A DNA stretch of 16,498 nt, taken from Armatimonadota bacterium (lineage in GTDB: Bacteria > Armatimonadota > JAAZEB01). Shown here in pieces: positions 1 through 7,807 of this stretch. The stretch covers positions 1 to 16,498 of the forward strand of contig DUUU01000520.1 in NCBI GenBank assembly GCA_012841485.1, given 5' to 3'. The notes under the pieces were generated by a model, which saw only the letters and a list, made by a program, of their open reading frames with translations, made no database searches and was not told the DNA's origin. Position numbers and translations under genes: made by a program. The first letter of the stretch is position 1. Each line of letters opens with the position of its first letter.

Positions 1-136
1 ACTCCGGACAGCGCTTCAGGTGCCGCGCCACCTGCCAGCGCTGCCAAAGGCCAGGACCCCCATAGTCCAATTCCGACAGCCACTCCCGGACTCGGTCGCA
101 GCGCGGGGCGCCGCTCTCCTGTCGGGACTCCGCCAT
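1..136 (-). CDS. Anti-sigma factor, zinc-finger type (partial, N-terminus only)
   Basis: Only the first 45 codons lie in the window; the gene runs off the left edge. The reading frame starts at an ATG four bases after the stop of the upstream ECF sigma gene. A strong GGAGGAG ribosome site lies in the last codons of that gene, so the two are probably translationally coupled. The peptide has a Cys at residue 13 (CDRVREWL) and then HLKRC, which is the H-x3-C part of the H-x3-C-x2-C zinc anti-sigma signature; the final Cys would fall just outside the window. Such proteins hold the cognate sigma factor inactive, usually at the membrane, until a signal releases it. Whether this one has a membrane segment cannot be seen. 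The role is inferred from the motif and its position. Confidence 0.75.
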   Translation of the reverse strand, partial: MAESRQESGAPRCDRVREWLSELDYGGPGLWQRWQVARHLKRCPE

Positions 137-139
137 CTT

Positions 140-706
140 CTACTCCTCCATCCATTCGGCCAGGAACTGACGCAGATCGGCCCGGGCGCGCCCCAGGCGC
201 GACTTCACGGTGCCCTCTGGCACTCCCAGCATCGCTGCGATCGTACGCACGTCCAGGCCATTCAAATGATGCAGTACCACTACCTCGCGACGCTCGGGCG
301 CCAGCTTCGCGAGCGCCTCTGTCACCGAGGTGCGCATCTGCTCGCGGACGGCGAGACGCTCCGGGCCGGGGCCCGGGTCTGGGACGGCCAGTTCGCCGCC
401 CGTTTCGCCAGCGGGCGCATCCAGGCTAAGCGCGTCCCGGTAGGGTCGTTTCCAGTGGTCGCGCACCCGATTGGCGGCGATCTGGAAAAGCCAGCCTCTG
501 AACGCTCCCGGCGCCTTCAGGCGTGGCAGCGCCTGGTAGGCGCGCACGAAGGCATCTTGCGCCAGGTCAGCGGCGAGATTCTCCTCGCTCACCATCCGGC
601 GCACATAGCCGTACACTTGGTTTTGGTAGCGTTCGAAGAGGCACCGGAACGCCTCGCGGTCGCCTGCTTGCGCGCGCCGGACGGTGGTCTCTTCGGATTC
701 GGGCAT
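140..706 (-). CDS. ECF-type RNA polymerase sigma factor
   Basis: This 188-residue group 4 sigma-70 protein directs RNA polymerase to stress promoters. Region 2 is recognisable from the helix ADLAQDAFVRAYQAL and the DNA-melting/-10 recognition segment FRGWLFQIAANRVRDHWKR. An acidic, Pro/Gly-rich linker follows, and then region 4 with the helix-turn-helix TIAAMLGVPEGTVKSRLGRA that reads the -35 element. Length is normal for the family, and region 3 is absent as expected. The frame stays open upstream to a TTG at 772, but that TTG lies inside the likely promoter. I therefore chose the ATG at 706, which has a GGGAGA about ten bases upstream. The anti-sigma gene follows after three bases, so the pair forms a regulatory unit. 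The regulon and the inducing signal cannot be told from this window. Confidence 0.93.
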   Translation of the reverse strand: MPESEETTVRRAQAGDREAFRCLFERYQNQVYGYVRRMVSEENLAADLAQDAFVRAYQALPRLKAPGAFRGWLFQIAANRVRDHWKRPYRDALSLDAPAGETGGELAVPDPGPGPERLAVREQMRTSVTEALAKLAPERREVVVLHHLNGLDVRTIAAMLGVPEGTVKSRLGRARADLRQFLAEWMEE

Positions 707-771
707 CTCGTGCCTGTCTCCCGATCTGGTCTGTGTCTCTCGGTGCCGCACACATCCCTCTTCACTATACA

Positions 772-797
772 AGACGAGCTACCCGGCGAGGCGTTCC
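772..797 (-). promoter_or_regulatory. Candidate ECF-sigma promoter for the sigma/anti-sigma operon
   Basis: On the minus strand, GGAAC (793-797) is followed after 16 bases by CGTCT (772-776). This is the GGAAC-N16-CGTC layout typical of ECF-dependent promoters. It lies about 65 bases upstream of the chosen sigma start and would give a leader of about 60 bases. Many ECF factors transcribe their own operon, so autoregulation is the natural reading. A TATAGT at 764-769 could be a housekeeping -10, but I see no good -35 for it. Confidence 0.6.
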
Positions 798-895
798 CCA
801 GGAGCGTGGGGAATCCTGATCGCGCTGGCCCGACCGGCGTGATTGGCCCGGATCCAGCAGTCGCAGCCGCCTGCAAGCATCTCGACAAGAAGCGT

Positions 896-924
896 TTGCC
901 CCAAACCTGAGCGTATGCTATAAT
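896..924 (+). promoter_or_regulatory. Sigma-70/SigA-type promoter of the tldD operon (extended -10)
   Basis: TTGCCC (896-901) and a perfect TATAAT (919-924) are separated by 17 bases. A TG at 916-917 makes an extended -10, which compensates for a -35 that matches consensus at four of six positions. The expected transcript starts near 931, leaving a leader of about 48 bases before tldD. It faces away from the ECF promoter at 772-797 across roughly 100 bases. Confidence 0.75.
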
Positions 925-978
925 GCGCCCTGGGTGGGCAGAGATCCGGGTGCGTTTGCGTTGCGAGGGGAGGCGCCG

Positions 979-2421
979 ATGGAGGACTTGACACAGCGTG
1001 CGCTGGATCGGGCCCGGCAGGCGGGGGCTTCCTATGCCGATGTGCGCGTGGTCCGGCGTTCGACTGAGGAGATCCTGGTCAAAAACGGGCACGTCGAGGC
1101 GGTTGAAGCGGGCGAGAGCACGGGCTTCGGGGTGCGCGTCATCGCCGATGGCGCGTGGGGGTTTGCCAGCAGCCGGCAGGTGGATGCCGACGAGATGGAG
1201 CGCGTCGCGGAGCTGGCGACGCGGATCGCCCGCGCGAGCGCCCTGGTGAAGCGCGAAGAGGTGGATCTGGCCCCCGTCGATCCGGCGCGCGGGCGTTTCG
1301 AGATGCCGTGCAGAAAGGACCCCTTCGAGGTGCCGCTCGAGGAGAAGATCTCCCTTCTCCTGGATGCCGATACCGCCGTGCGCCGCGAGCCGCGCGTCAC
1401 CGTCTCCGAGGCGCGCATGGCTTTCTTCCGCGAGGAGAAGAGCTTTGCCAGCACCGAGGGATCCTATCTCGAGCAGGTGAAGACGGAGAGCGGCGCCGGC
1501 GTGGCCGCGACCGCCACCGAGAGCGGCGAGGTGCAGGTGCGCTCCTACCCGGCGGCCTTTGGGGGCGATTTCGCCGCCGCCGGCTACGAGTTCATCGAGA
1601 GCCTCGATCTGGAGCAGGGCGCCGAGACCGCCGGCCAGGAGGCCGCCGCGCTCCTCGATGCGCCGCAGTGCCCCTCCGCAACCACCGATCTCCTCCTGGA
1701 AGGCCAGCAGCTCGCGCTCCAGATTCACGAATCGTGCGGCCATCCCGTGGAACTAGACCACGTCTTCGGCACCGAAGCCTCCTACGCGGGCACCTCCTTC
1801 CTGACGACGGATAAGCTGGACACCTTCCAGTACGGTTCGGACGCGGTCACTCTGGTGGCGGATGCCACCGTCGAGGGAGGGCTGGGGAGCTTCGCCTACG
1901 ATGACGAGGGGGTACCGGCGCAGCGCATGCCGCTGGTGGAGCAGGGGATCTTCCGCGGCTATCTGTCATCGCGCGAGACGGCGGCGCGCATCGGCCGGAA
2001 GAGTAGCGGTGCCATGCGCGCCGATGGATGGAACCGCATTCCGCTCATCCGGATGACGAATATCAACCTGGAGCCGGGTGACTGGTCGCTGGATGAGATG
2101 ATCCAGGACACGCAGGAGGGGCTTCTCCTATCGGCTACCAGGTCGTGGAGCATTGACGACAAGCGCCTCAACTTCCAGTTCGGCACCGAGGCCGCCTGGG
2201 AGATCCGGAACGGCTGCCTGGGCCGCCTTGTGAAGAACCCGACCTACACCGGGATCACCTATCAGTTTTGGCGCGCGTGCGATGCCGTCGCGCGCCGGGA
2301 GGAATGGCGCGTTTGGGGGATTCCAAACTGCGGGAAGGGCGAGCCGTGCCAGGTGGCGCACGTGGGCCATGGCGCCTCGGTGGCGCGCTTCCGCGGCGTG
2401 CGCATCGGCGTGATGAGGTGA
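979..2421 (+). CDS. tldD: TldD family zinc metalloprotease
   Basis: This 480-residue protein matches the length of E. coli TldD (481). In that family TldD is the catalytic half of the TldD/TldE heterodimer, a cytoplasmic protease that cleaves unfolded peptides, matures microcin B17 and degrades the antitoxin CcdA. The zinc site is visible: HESCGH at residues 250-255 fits HExxxH, and Cys451 in PNCGKGEPC is placed like the third zinc ligand of the E. coli enzyme. The N-terminal part (about 1-200) is the TldD/PmbA alpha-beta domain, and the C-terminal half carries the conserved GLGSFAYDDEG and NPTYTGIT segments. The start at 979 is preceded by GAGGGGAGG at good spacing; a longer frame from 934 would put the start just after the promoter without a ribosome site. 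tldE follows after four bases. Confidence 0.95.
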   Translation: MEDLTQRALDRARQAGASYADVRVVRRSTEEILVKNGHVEAVEAGESTGFGVRVIADGAWGFASSRQVDADEMERVAELATRIARASALVKREEVDLAPVDPARGRFEMPCRKDPFEVPLEEKISLLLDADTAVRREPRVTVSEARMAFFREEKSFASTEGSYLEQVKTESGAGVAATATESGEVQVRSYPAAFGGDFAAAGYEFIESLDLEQGAETAGQEAAALLDAPQCPSATTDLLLEGQQLALQIHESCGHPVELDHVFGTEASYAGTSFLTTDKLDTFQYGSDAVTLVADATVEGGLGSFAYDDEGVPAQRMPLVEQGIFRGYLSSRETAARIGRKSSGAMRADGWNRIPLIRMTNINLEPGDWSLDEMIQDTQEGLLLSATRSWSIDDKRLNFQFGTEAAWEIRNGCLGRLVKNPTYTGITYQFWRACDAVARREEWRVWGIPNCGKGEPCQVAHVGHGASVARFRGVRIGVMR

Positions 2422-2425
2422 GAGC

Positions 2426-3760
2426 ATGCTGGGACGACACGCAGCACTGGAGATCGTCTACCGCGCGATGGAGCTGACCCAGGCGGATCAGGTGCAGGTC
2501 TCCCTCGTCACCAGCGAGGACGCTCTCACCCGGTTTGCCCATTCGGCCATTCACCAGAACGTCGCGGAGCGCGACGCCGTCCTCGGCATCCGCGCCGTGA
2601 TCGGGAAGCGTGTTGGCTACGTGGCCGGCAACGCCACGGACAGCGAGGGTATCCGCCGGTTGGCCAAACGCGCCCGGGCCGTGGCGCAGGCCCAGGAGGA
2701 GAACCCCGGCTTTGTCTCGCTGCCGGGGCCGACGCAGGTGCCCGCCCTGGACATCTGGCATGAGCACACGGCGAACTTCACGCCAGACGACCGTGCGCAG
2801 GCCGTGCGCTCGGTGGTCGCGGCGGCCGATGCGTGGGGTGCCAGTGCCAGCGGAGCCTACTCCATCTGGGAGCGCGAGCATGCCGTCGTGAACTCCCTGG
2901 GGGTGGAAGCCTACTGCGCGAGCACGGGAGCGATGCTCTCCACGGTGATGAGCAAGGAGCCGGGCGGCTTCGGGTATGCAAGCGCCCTCGCGCAGGATGT
3001 GGGCGGCATCGATCCGAGCGCCGTCGCGCACGAGGCCGCGATGGTGTGCGCGCGGAGCGTCTCTCCCCGAGACCTCGCCCCGGGCGTCTACCCCGTGATC
3101 CTCAAACCGTATGCCGCGTCCGACCTGATCACCAGCCTGGGGTGGATCGGCCTCGGCGCCCTCAGCGTTCAAGAGCGGCGCAGCTTTATGAATGACCGCT
3201 TTGGCCAGCAGATCACGGGAGAGAAGATCACCATCTTCGATGATGCCTTGAACCGGGCCGGCCTCCCCGTTCCCTTTGATGCAGAGGGCGTGGCCAAGCA
3301 GCGGGTGGATCTGATCGTGAAGGGATGCGCCAACGCCGTCGTCTACGATTCTTATACGGCGCACCGCGAAGGGAAGCGGTCCACGGGGCACGCCACGGGC
3401 GGCGCGGGCGTCTGGGGGCCCTATCCCCATAACCTCTTTCTCGAACCGGGCGATTCCGATCTTGATGCGATGATCCGCGGTACGGAGCGTGGGGTGCTCG
3501 TCACCCGGTTCCACTACACGAACGTGGTGCATCCGACCAAGGCTGTGCTGACGGGGATGACGCGCGATGGTACCTTCTGGATTGAAAATGGGCAGATTGC
3601 CTATCCGGTGAAGAACCTCCGCTTCACCCAGTCGATTCTCGATGCCCTGGCGAGCGTCAGCGCCATCGGGCGCGAGCGCAAGTTGGTGGACGTCGGCTGG
3701 GCCTGCGTGCCCGCGCTCAAGCTGGAGCGCTTCGAGTTTTCTGGAACGACGGAGTTCTGA
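2426..3760 (+). CDS. pmbA: TldE/PmbA family protein, partner of TldD
   Basis: This 444-residue protein is close to the length of E. coli PmbA/TldE (450). It has the same two-domain fold as TldD but lacks HExxxH, as expected for the non-catalytic TldE subunit. Conserved PmbA stretches include the N-terminal NVAERDAVLGIRAVIGKRVG, the mid-region VVYDSYTAHREGKRSTGHA and NLFLEPGDSDLDAMI, followed by GVLVTRFHYTNVVHPTK. The start at 2426 has AGGTGAGAG just upstream, overlapping the end of tldD, so coupled translation is likely. It should form the heterodimer with the TldD just upstream and supply part of the substrate tunnel. The next gene begins one base after its stop. Confidence 0.93.
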   Translation: MLGRHAALEIVYRAMELTQADQVQVSLVTSEDALTRFAHSAIHQNVAERDAVLGIRAVIGKRVGYVAGNATDSEGIRRLAKRARAVAQAQEENPGFVSLPGPTQVPALDIWHEHTANFTPDDRAQAVRSVVAAADAWGASASGAYSIWEREHAVVNSLGVEAYCASTGAMLSTVMSKEPGGFGYASALAQDVGGIDPSAVAHEAAMVCARSVSPRDLAPGVYPVILKPYAASDLITSLGWIGLGALSVQERRSFMNDRFGQQITGEKITIFDDALNRAGLPVPFDAEGVAKQRVDLIVKGCANAVVYDSYTAHREGKRSTGHATGGAGVWGPYPHNLFLEPGDSDLDAMIRGTERGVLVTRFHYTNVVHPTKAVLTGMTRDGTFWIENGQIAYPVKNLRFTQSILDALASVSAIGRERKLVDVGWACVPALKLERFEFSGTTEF

Positions 3761-3761
3761 G

Positions 3762-4583
3762 ATGGATCTCGTCTTCCCGGCCTGGGCGCCAGGCAACCAC
3801 AAGAGCCTCCTGGAGGCGTTGCCCGTGATGGCGGCGCAGGGCGTGACGCGCGTCGAGTGGAGCCTGGGGAACCCCGACTACTTCGATGCAAAGGATGCCA
3901 CCCAGGTGGCGGTCGTCTGCCAGACGCTGGCCGATACGGGTATCCGTGCCGTCGCCTTGCACGCCCCATTTGGTGAGCAGGCCGATCTGGGCAGCCCGGA
4001 CCTTCGGGTCCGCAAGGCGACCATCGCCTGCTACCTGGACGCCATCAACGTCGCGAGGCGAGTGGGGGCACGCTATCTCGTGGTCCACGCCGGACATGGG
4101 CCGTGTAACGACCGCCTGGCGCAGCGGCTTCTCCTGGCGCGGGAAGGCCTGTGCGTTCTGGAGCCAGTGGCCCGAATGGCGGGCGTCGTGCTTGCGCTGG
4201 AGAATCTGCCGCCTGGTTACCCGGGAAGCGCGGCAGGAGAGCTCCTCGAGACGCTCGACGCCATCGGGTCGCCCTGCGTGGGGATCTGCTTCGATACGGG
4301 GCATGCGCACCTGACGGGCCTCCTGCCCGCGACGGCGCGGGCGCTCCTGCCGTGCGCGGTGATGATGCATCTCCACGACAATGATGGCGCCAAAGACCAG
4401 CACCTGCTCCCCGGCTGCGGCGCCATCGATTGGGGGGAGTTCGCGCGCATCTACCAGGAGACGGGATGCACCGCGCCGGCGACGCTGGAATGCTCGCCAC
4501 CGGATGGGTGGAGCTGGGCCCAGTGTTCGGCGGCGGTGCGCGAGTTGCTCGGAATAGAGGAGATAGCCAATGGTCATCCGTAG
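3762..4583 (+). CDS. Sugar phosphate isomerase/epimerase-like TIM-barrel protein
   Basis: This 273-residue protein belongs to the xylose isomerase-like TIM-barrel superfamily, which also includes endonuclease IV and sugar epimerases. The usual metal and catalytic positions can be seen: Glu147 in LALENLP, Asp178 and His181 in CFDTGHAH, His203/His205 in MMHLHDND, and Glu243 in LECSPP. HAPFGE and YLVVHAGH mark two further strands. The ATG lies one base after the tldE stop, with a GGAG nine bases upstream in the tldE end; the open frame further upstream is an overlap with tldE. The family covers isomerases, epimerases, dehydratases and nucleases, so the substrate is unknown. Its place between tldE and an acetyltransferase suggests a shared substrate class, but this is only context. 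Confidence 0.85.
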   Translation: MDLVFPAWAPGNHKSLLEALPVMAAQGVTRVEWSLGNPDYFDAKDATQVAVVCQTLADTGIRAVALHAPFGEQADLGSPDLRVRKATIACYLDAINVARRVGARYLVVHAGHGPCNDRLAQRLLLAREGLCVLEPVARMAGVVLALENLPPGYPGSAAGELLETLDAIGSPCVGICFDTGHAHLTGLLPATARALLPCAVMMHLHDNDGAKDQHLLPGCGAIDWGEFARIYQETGCTAPATLECSPPDGWSWAQCSAAVRELLGIEEIANGHP

Positions 4584-5796
4584 TCCACGCTCTTCCGATG
4601 AGGTTGCCGCGCAGGCGGAGGTGGCGGCTGCTGCTTTCGGCCCCGGTGCTCTGAACGAGCCGTGGCAAGATCGCTACCGCGCCGTCGAGCAGCTCTTCGG
4701 GCGCGACGCCTTCCTCGTCCTCGAGGAAGAAGGCCGCTTCGTCTCGGCATGCACGTGCCTGCCGGCGCCCGTGTGGGTGGGGGACCGGAGGCTCACTCTG
4801 GGCGCCGTCGGCGGCGTCGCTACGCTGCCCGATTACCGGGGGCGGGGCTACGCGGGCGAGCTGATGCGTGCCGTCGTGCGCCGCATGCAGGAGCTGGGCC
4901 TAGCCGCCTCGGCGCTGTGGCCCTTCTCCTACGCCTACTATCGGAAGTTTGGCTGGGACTTCGGATGCGAGCATCGCGCCTACCGCTTCGATCCTGCGAA
5001 GATTGGCCCGCTCCCGGAGCCGGATGGGGTGGCGCCCTTCGAAGCTGGAGACCTGCCCGAGGTGGTCGATCTTTTTGCCGCCTATGCACGGACCCTGGCT
5101 TTCTGCACCGACCGCTCTCAACGCTGGTGGCGCGAGACGCTGCGGGCCCATGGTGTCGCGCCGTTCGTCTCCGAGGAGCAGGCTTCCTCCCGCATGATCA
5201 TCTGCCGCGAGGGGGGTGAGGTGGTGGGCTACGCCCTCTACACTCCACCGGTGGGCGAGGAGCGCCGGTTGAACGCTCGCGAGCTGGTCGCATCTTCCCC
5301 GGAGGTTCGGTTGCGCCTGCTCGCGGCGCTAGCGCGCGAAGAGCCGGGCGAAATCGCTTTCAGGGCGCCCGCCGATGACCGCTTCCGCGCCCAGGTGCCG
5401 GACCCGCGTCAGGTGGCGACAACGCTCGAGCCGGGTTTCGCCTTCCGTATCGTGGACCCGGTGGTTGCCCTGGCGCTTCTGCCGCCCCCGCCCGGGCTAC
5501 GCGGTGCCATCGCGTTCACCCTTGACGACCCGGCGCGCCCGGGCGAGATCCTGCGCGTGACCGTGGAAGCATCGGACGGCGAACTGGTGACGAGCGCCAG
5601 CCGCACGATGCACTCCGCTGCGCCGCTGCGCCTGGAGGGGGAGATCCCCTCCTTCTCGCAGGTCTACACCGGATACTTGCGCCCGACCGTTGCCTACCAG
5701 CTTGGCCGGCTGAAGGGAGACGCCGCCAGCGTTGCCTTCGCGGAGGCGCTGTTCCCCCACTGGACCGCCTATCGCTCCAGCATCGAGCCGGGATAG
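4570..5796 (+). CDS. Eis-like GNAT N-acetyltransferase
   Basis: This 408-residue protein has the length and layout of the Eis (enhanced intracellular survival) family, whose best-known member has 402 residues. The N-terminal GNAT domain (about 1-140) contains the acetyl-CoA binding motif in PDYRGRGYAGELM near residue 90, and YAYYRKFGWDFG, which holds the Tyr region used in catalysis in Eis. A second GNAT-like domain follows, and the last 100 residues resemble the sterol-carrier-like (SCP2) domain, ending in YLRPTVAYQLGRL. Mycobacterial Eis acetylates aminoglycosides and protein lysines. Distant members have unknown substrates, so resistance should not be assumed. The gene overlaps the preceding one by 14 bases and has GGAGAT eight bases before its ATG, so it is the last member of the tldD operon. 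Confidence 0.85.
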   Translation: MVIRSPRSSDEVAAQAEVAAAAFGPGALNEPWQDRYRAVEQLFGRDAFLVLEEEGRFVSACTCLPAPVWVGDRRLTLGAVGGVATLPDYRGRGYAGELMRAVVRRMQELGLAASALWPFSYAYYRKFGWDFGCEHRAYRFDPAKIGPLPEPDGVAPFEAGDLPEVVDLFAAYARTLAFCTDRSQRWWRETLRAHGVAPFVSEEQASSRMIICREGGEVVGYALYTPPVGEERRLNARELVASSPEVRLRLLAALAREEPGEIAFRAPADDRFRAQVPDPRQVATTLEPGFAFRIVDPVVALALLPPPPGLRGAIAFTLDDPARPGEILRVTVEASDGELVTSASRTMHSAAPLRLEGEIPSFSQVYTGYLRPTVAYQLGRLKGDAASVAFAEALFPHWTAYRSSIEPG

Positions 5797-5911
5797 GCGG
5801 TAGAGCGTCAGCTCACCGGGGGAGTGCAGGCGGCCTGATGATCGGCGATGCGATGGCTGAAGTGGCCGCGGCAAGCAGGAATTGCCTCCCGAATGGCGAA
5901 CAGAACCGGCG

Positions 5912-6907
5912 ATGACTCCACCACAAGAGAATACTCAATCGATACAACAACTGGCCGCCGAGGTCCTTGAGATTGAAGCGCGTGCCATTCTGAAGCTGCG
6001 CGAGCGCCTGGATGAGAGCTTCACGCGGGCCGTGAAGCTCATCCTCGCCTGCACCGGACGCGTGGTTGTGACGGGGATGGGCAAGTCCGGTGCAATCGCC
6101 CACAAGATCGCCGCCACCCTCGCCAGCACGGGCACGCCCTCGCTCTTCCTGCATCCGGCGGAAGGCGTGCATGGCGATCTAGGGATGGCGACCCGGGGCG
6201 ATCTAGTGATCGTCCTCTCCCACAGTGGCGAGACCGAGGAGATCGTGCGCATCCTGCCTGCCTTCAAGCGGCTGGGCATCCCGATTATCGCGCTTTGTGG
6301 CAACCGTGCGTCCACGCTGGGCGAGCAATCGGAGGTCTTCCTCGATACCTCGGTCGAGCGCGAGGCGTGCCCGTTGGGGCTGGCGCCGACGACGAGCACG
6401 ACGGTGATGCTCGCGGTAGGCGATGCCCTGGCGCTCTGCGCGATGAAGGAGCGTCGCTTCACGCGCGATGACTATGCGCGCTTCCACCCAGGAGGCTCCC
6501 TCGGCCGGCGCCTCCTCCTCCGCGTCTCCGATCTGATGCGCACCGGCGACCTCGTCGCCAGCGTTCGGGGTGACACGACGATCCTGGATACGCTCCTGGC
6601 GATCACGCAGGCGCGGGCCGGATGCGCCATCATCGTCGATGAGGAGCGGCATCTGGAGGGGATTATCACCGACGGCGACGTGCGCCGGCTGCTGCTGGAT
6701 GATCCCGATTGCCTGCATCGGAAGGTGGCGGGCGTGATGAACCGTGCGCCGGCAACCATCACCGTGGATCGTCTCGCGGCCGAAGCCCTCCAGGTGATGG
6801 AATCGCACCGGCCCGGGGCGATTGGCGATCTCCCCGTGCTCGATGAGGAAGGCCGCCTGGTCGGAGCCCTCACCTTGAAGGATCTGCTCAAGGCGGGGAT
6901 CGTCTGA
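5912..6907 (+). CDS. kdsD: D-arabinose 5-phosphate isomerase (KdsD/KpsF/GutQ family)
   Basis: This 331-residue protein (E. coli KdsD has 328) interconverts ribulose 5-phosphate and arabinose 5-phosphate, the first step toward the LPS sugar Kdo. An SIS domain (about 35-180) carries GMGKSGAIAHKIAATL with Lys58, LHPAEGVHGDLG, SHSGETEE and His192 in RFHPGGSLGRRL, all placed as in KdsD. Two CBS domains follow: the first with TDGDVRRLLLD, the second with DLPVLDEEGRLVGALTL. The start is uncertain. ATG 5912 gives the usual family N-terminus but has a weak ribosome site; the TTG at 5882 has AGGA close by and would add ten residues. It lies 115 bases after the acetyltransferase gene, and I see no clear promoter or terminator in that gap, so it may still be read from the tldD operon. 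Confidence 0.9.
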   Translation: MTPPQENTQSIQQLAAEVLEIEARAILKLRERLDESFTRAVKLILACTGRVVVTGMGKSGAIAHKIAATLASTGTPSLFLHPAEGVHGDLGMATRGDLVIVLSHSGETEEIVRILPAFKRLGIPIIALCGNRASTLGEQSEVFLDTSVEREACPLGLAPTTSTTVMLAVGDALALCAMKERRFTRDDYARFHPGGSLGRRLLLRVSDLMRTGDLVASVRGDTTILDTLLAITQARAGCAIIVDEERHLEGIITDGDVRRLLLDDPDCLHRKVAGVMNRAPATITVDRLAAEALQVMESHRPGAIGDLPVLDEEGRLVGALTLKDLLKAGIV

Positions 6908-6943
6908 GGATGCCCTTGCATACGGTGAGCAAGTGAAACCGCG

Positions 6944-7621
6944 ATGACTTCACGCCCGCGTTCCTCCTCGCACCCGCATGACACGGCCCCGCTCGGGGAT
7001 GCCTCCTCGCGCGCGGGGGAGATCATCCGCAGGTTGCACCAGGAGTACCCGGAGGCGCACTGCGCGCTGGGGCACTCCAGTGCCCTGGAGCTGCTCGTCG
7101 CGACGATCCTCTCGGCGCAGTGTACCGACGCTCGGGTCAACCAGATCACCCCGGGGCTGTTTCGGAAGTACCCTACCATCGAAGATTACGCCGCGGCGGA
7201 TCAGGAGGATCTAGAGCGCGACATCTTCACGGCCGGCTTCTACCGAAACAAGGCGAAGGCGATCATCGGGATGGCGCGGGCGGTGTTGGAGCGCCATGGC
7301 GGCGAGATTCCCGATACGATGGATGCGCTGGTAGCGCTGCCGGGCGTCGGACGGAAGACCGCGAGTGTTCTCCTGGGCTCCTGGTTCGGCGTGCCGGCCC
7401 TTCCAGTGGATACCCATGTCACCCGTCTGGCGAGGCGTCTGGGCCTGACGGAGAGCGAAGACCCCAACCGGATCGAGCGGGACCTGCAGGCGTTGCTCCC
7501 CAAGGAAGAGTGGGTCTTCGCTTCGCATGCTCTGATCTGGCACGGCCGGCGAGTCTGCACCGCACGCAAACCGGGATGCGCTCGCTGCTCCCTGCGTGAC
7601 CTCTGCCCATCCGCCACCTGA
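6944..7621 (+). CDS. nth: Endonuclease III (base-excision repair DNA glycosylase/AP lyase)
   Basis: This 225-residue protein removes oxidised pyrimidines and nicks the resulting abasic site. The helix-hairpin-helix LPGVGRKTASVLL contains the catalytic Lys138, and Asp156 in VDTHVTRLARRLGL is 18 residues later, the same spacing as Lys120/Asp138 in E. coli. LSAQCTD corresponds to the substrate-pocket LSAQATD. The C-terminus has C-x6-C-x2-C-x5-C, the four ligands of the [4Fe-4S] cluster. The first ~20 residues are a Ser/Pro-rich extension not seen in the E. coli protein (211 residues). The ATG at 6944 has only a weak ribosome site. It starts 36 bases after kdsD with no visible terminator, so the two may be co-transcribed. 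Confidence 0.95.
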   Translation: MTSRPRSSSHPHDTAPLGDASSRAGEIIRRLHQEYPEAHCALGHSSALELLVATILSAQCTDARVNQITPGLFRKYPTIEDYAAADQEDLERDIFTAGFYRNKAKAIIGMARAVLERHGGEIPDTMDALVALPGVGRKTASVLLGSWFGVPALPVDTHVTRLARRLGLTESEDPNRIERDLQALLPKEEWVFASHALIWHGRRVCTARKPGCARCSLRDLCPSAT

Positions 7622-7663
7622 CGTGCCTTCTCCTCAGCCCCGGATCCTCCGCGGCCGGCACGT
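7621..7663. repeat. Inverted repeat overlapping the nth stop codon
   Basis: ACGTGCC (7621-7627) and GGCACGT (7657-7663) are a perfect 7-base inverted repeat with a 29-base loop. There is no following T-run, so it is not a standard intrinsic terminator. It might protect or end the nth transcript. The rest of the gap up to 7772 shows nothing else I can name, apart from a GGAACG/CGTTCC pair spaced about 40 bases apart. Confidence 0.3.
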
Positions 7664-7772
7664 GGTAATCATCTCAATCCCGGATGGAACGCACAACCCA
7701 GGGTGCCCGCATCCCATCCGCGTCCGTTCCCTCCATCTGCGGTATCGCTGTCCCAACACTCGCGCCGTCTCA

Positions 7773-7801
7773 TTGACGTGCTGGGAATCGTGTGGTAGGA
7801 T
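7773..7801 (+). promoter_or_regulatory. Promoter of the riboswitch-controlled metal efflux gene
   Basis: TTGACG (7773-7778) and TAGGAT (7796-7801) are separated by exactly 17 bases, matching the sigma-70 consensus at five and four of six positions. Transcription would start near 7808, right at the 5' edge of helix P1 of the NiCo riboswitch, which supports both calls. Confidence 0.75.
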
Positions 7802-7807
7802 GAGTGT

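Noticed and set aside
1..136. Possible frameshift in the partial anti-sigma gene
   Set aside because: A first reading suggested a frame break near 57-61, but counting the five C bases there shows one continuous frame through to HLKRC.
707..772. Extended ECF sigma start at a TTG (772)
   Set aside because: The TTG lies within the predicted ECF promoter, has no ribosome site, and the added residues do not resemble sigma factor sequence.
589..1743. 384-residue minus-strand open frame
   Set aside because: It runs antisense across both the ECF sigma region and tldD, with no family motifs; a GC-rich shadow frame.
2255..3802. 515-residue minus-strand open frame
   Set aside because: It is antisense to tldE, with low-complexity Arg/Ala/Gly-rich translation and no recognisable domain.
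7621..7663. Intrinsic terminator after nth
   Set aside because: The inverted repeat is perfect but has a long loop and no T-run, so I list it only as a repeat.
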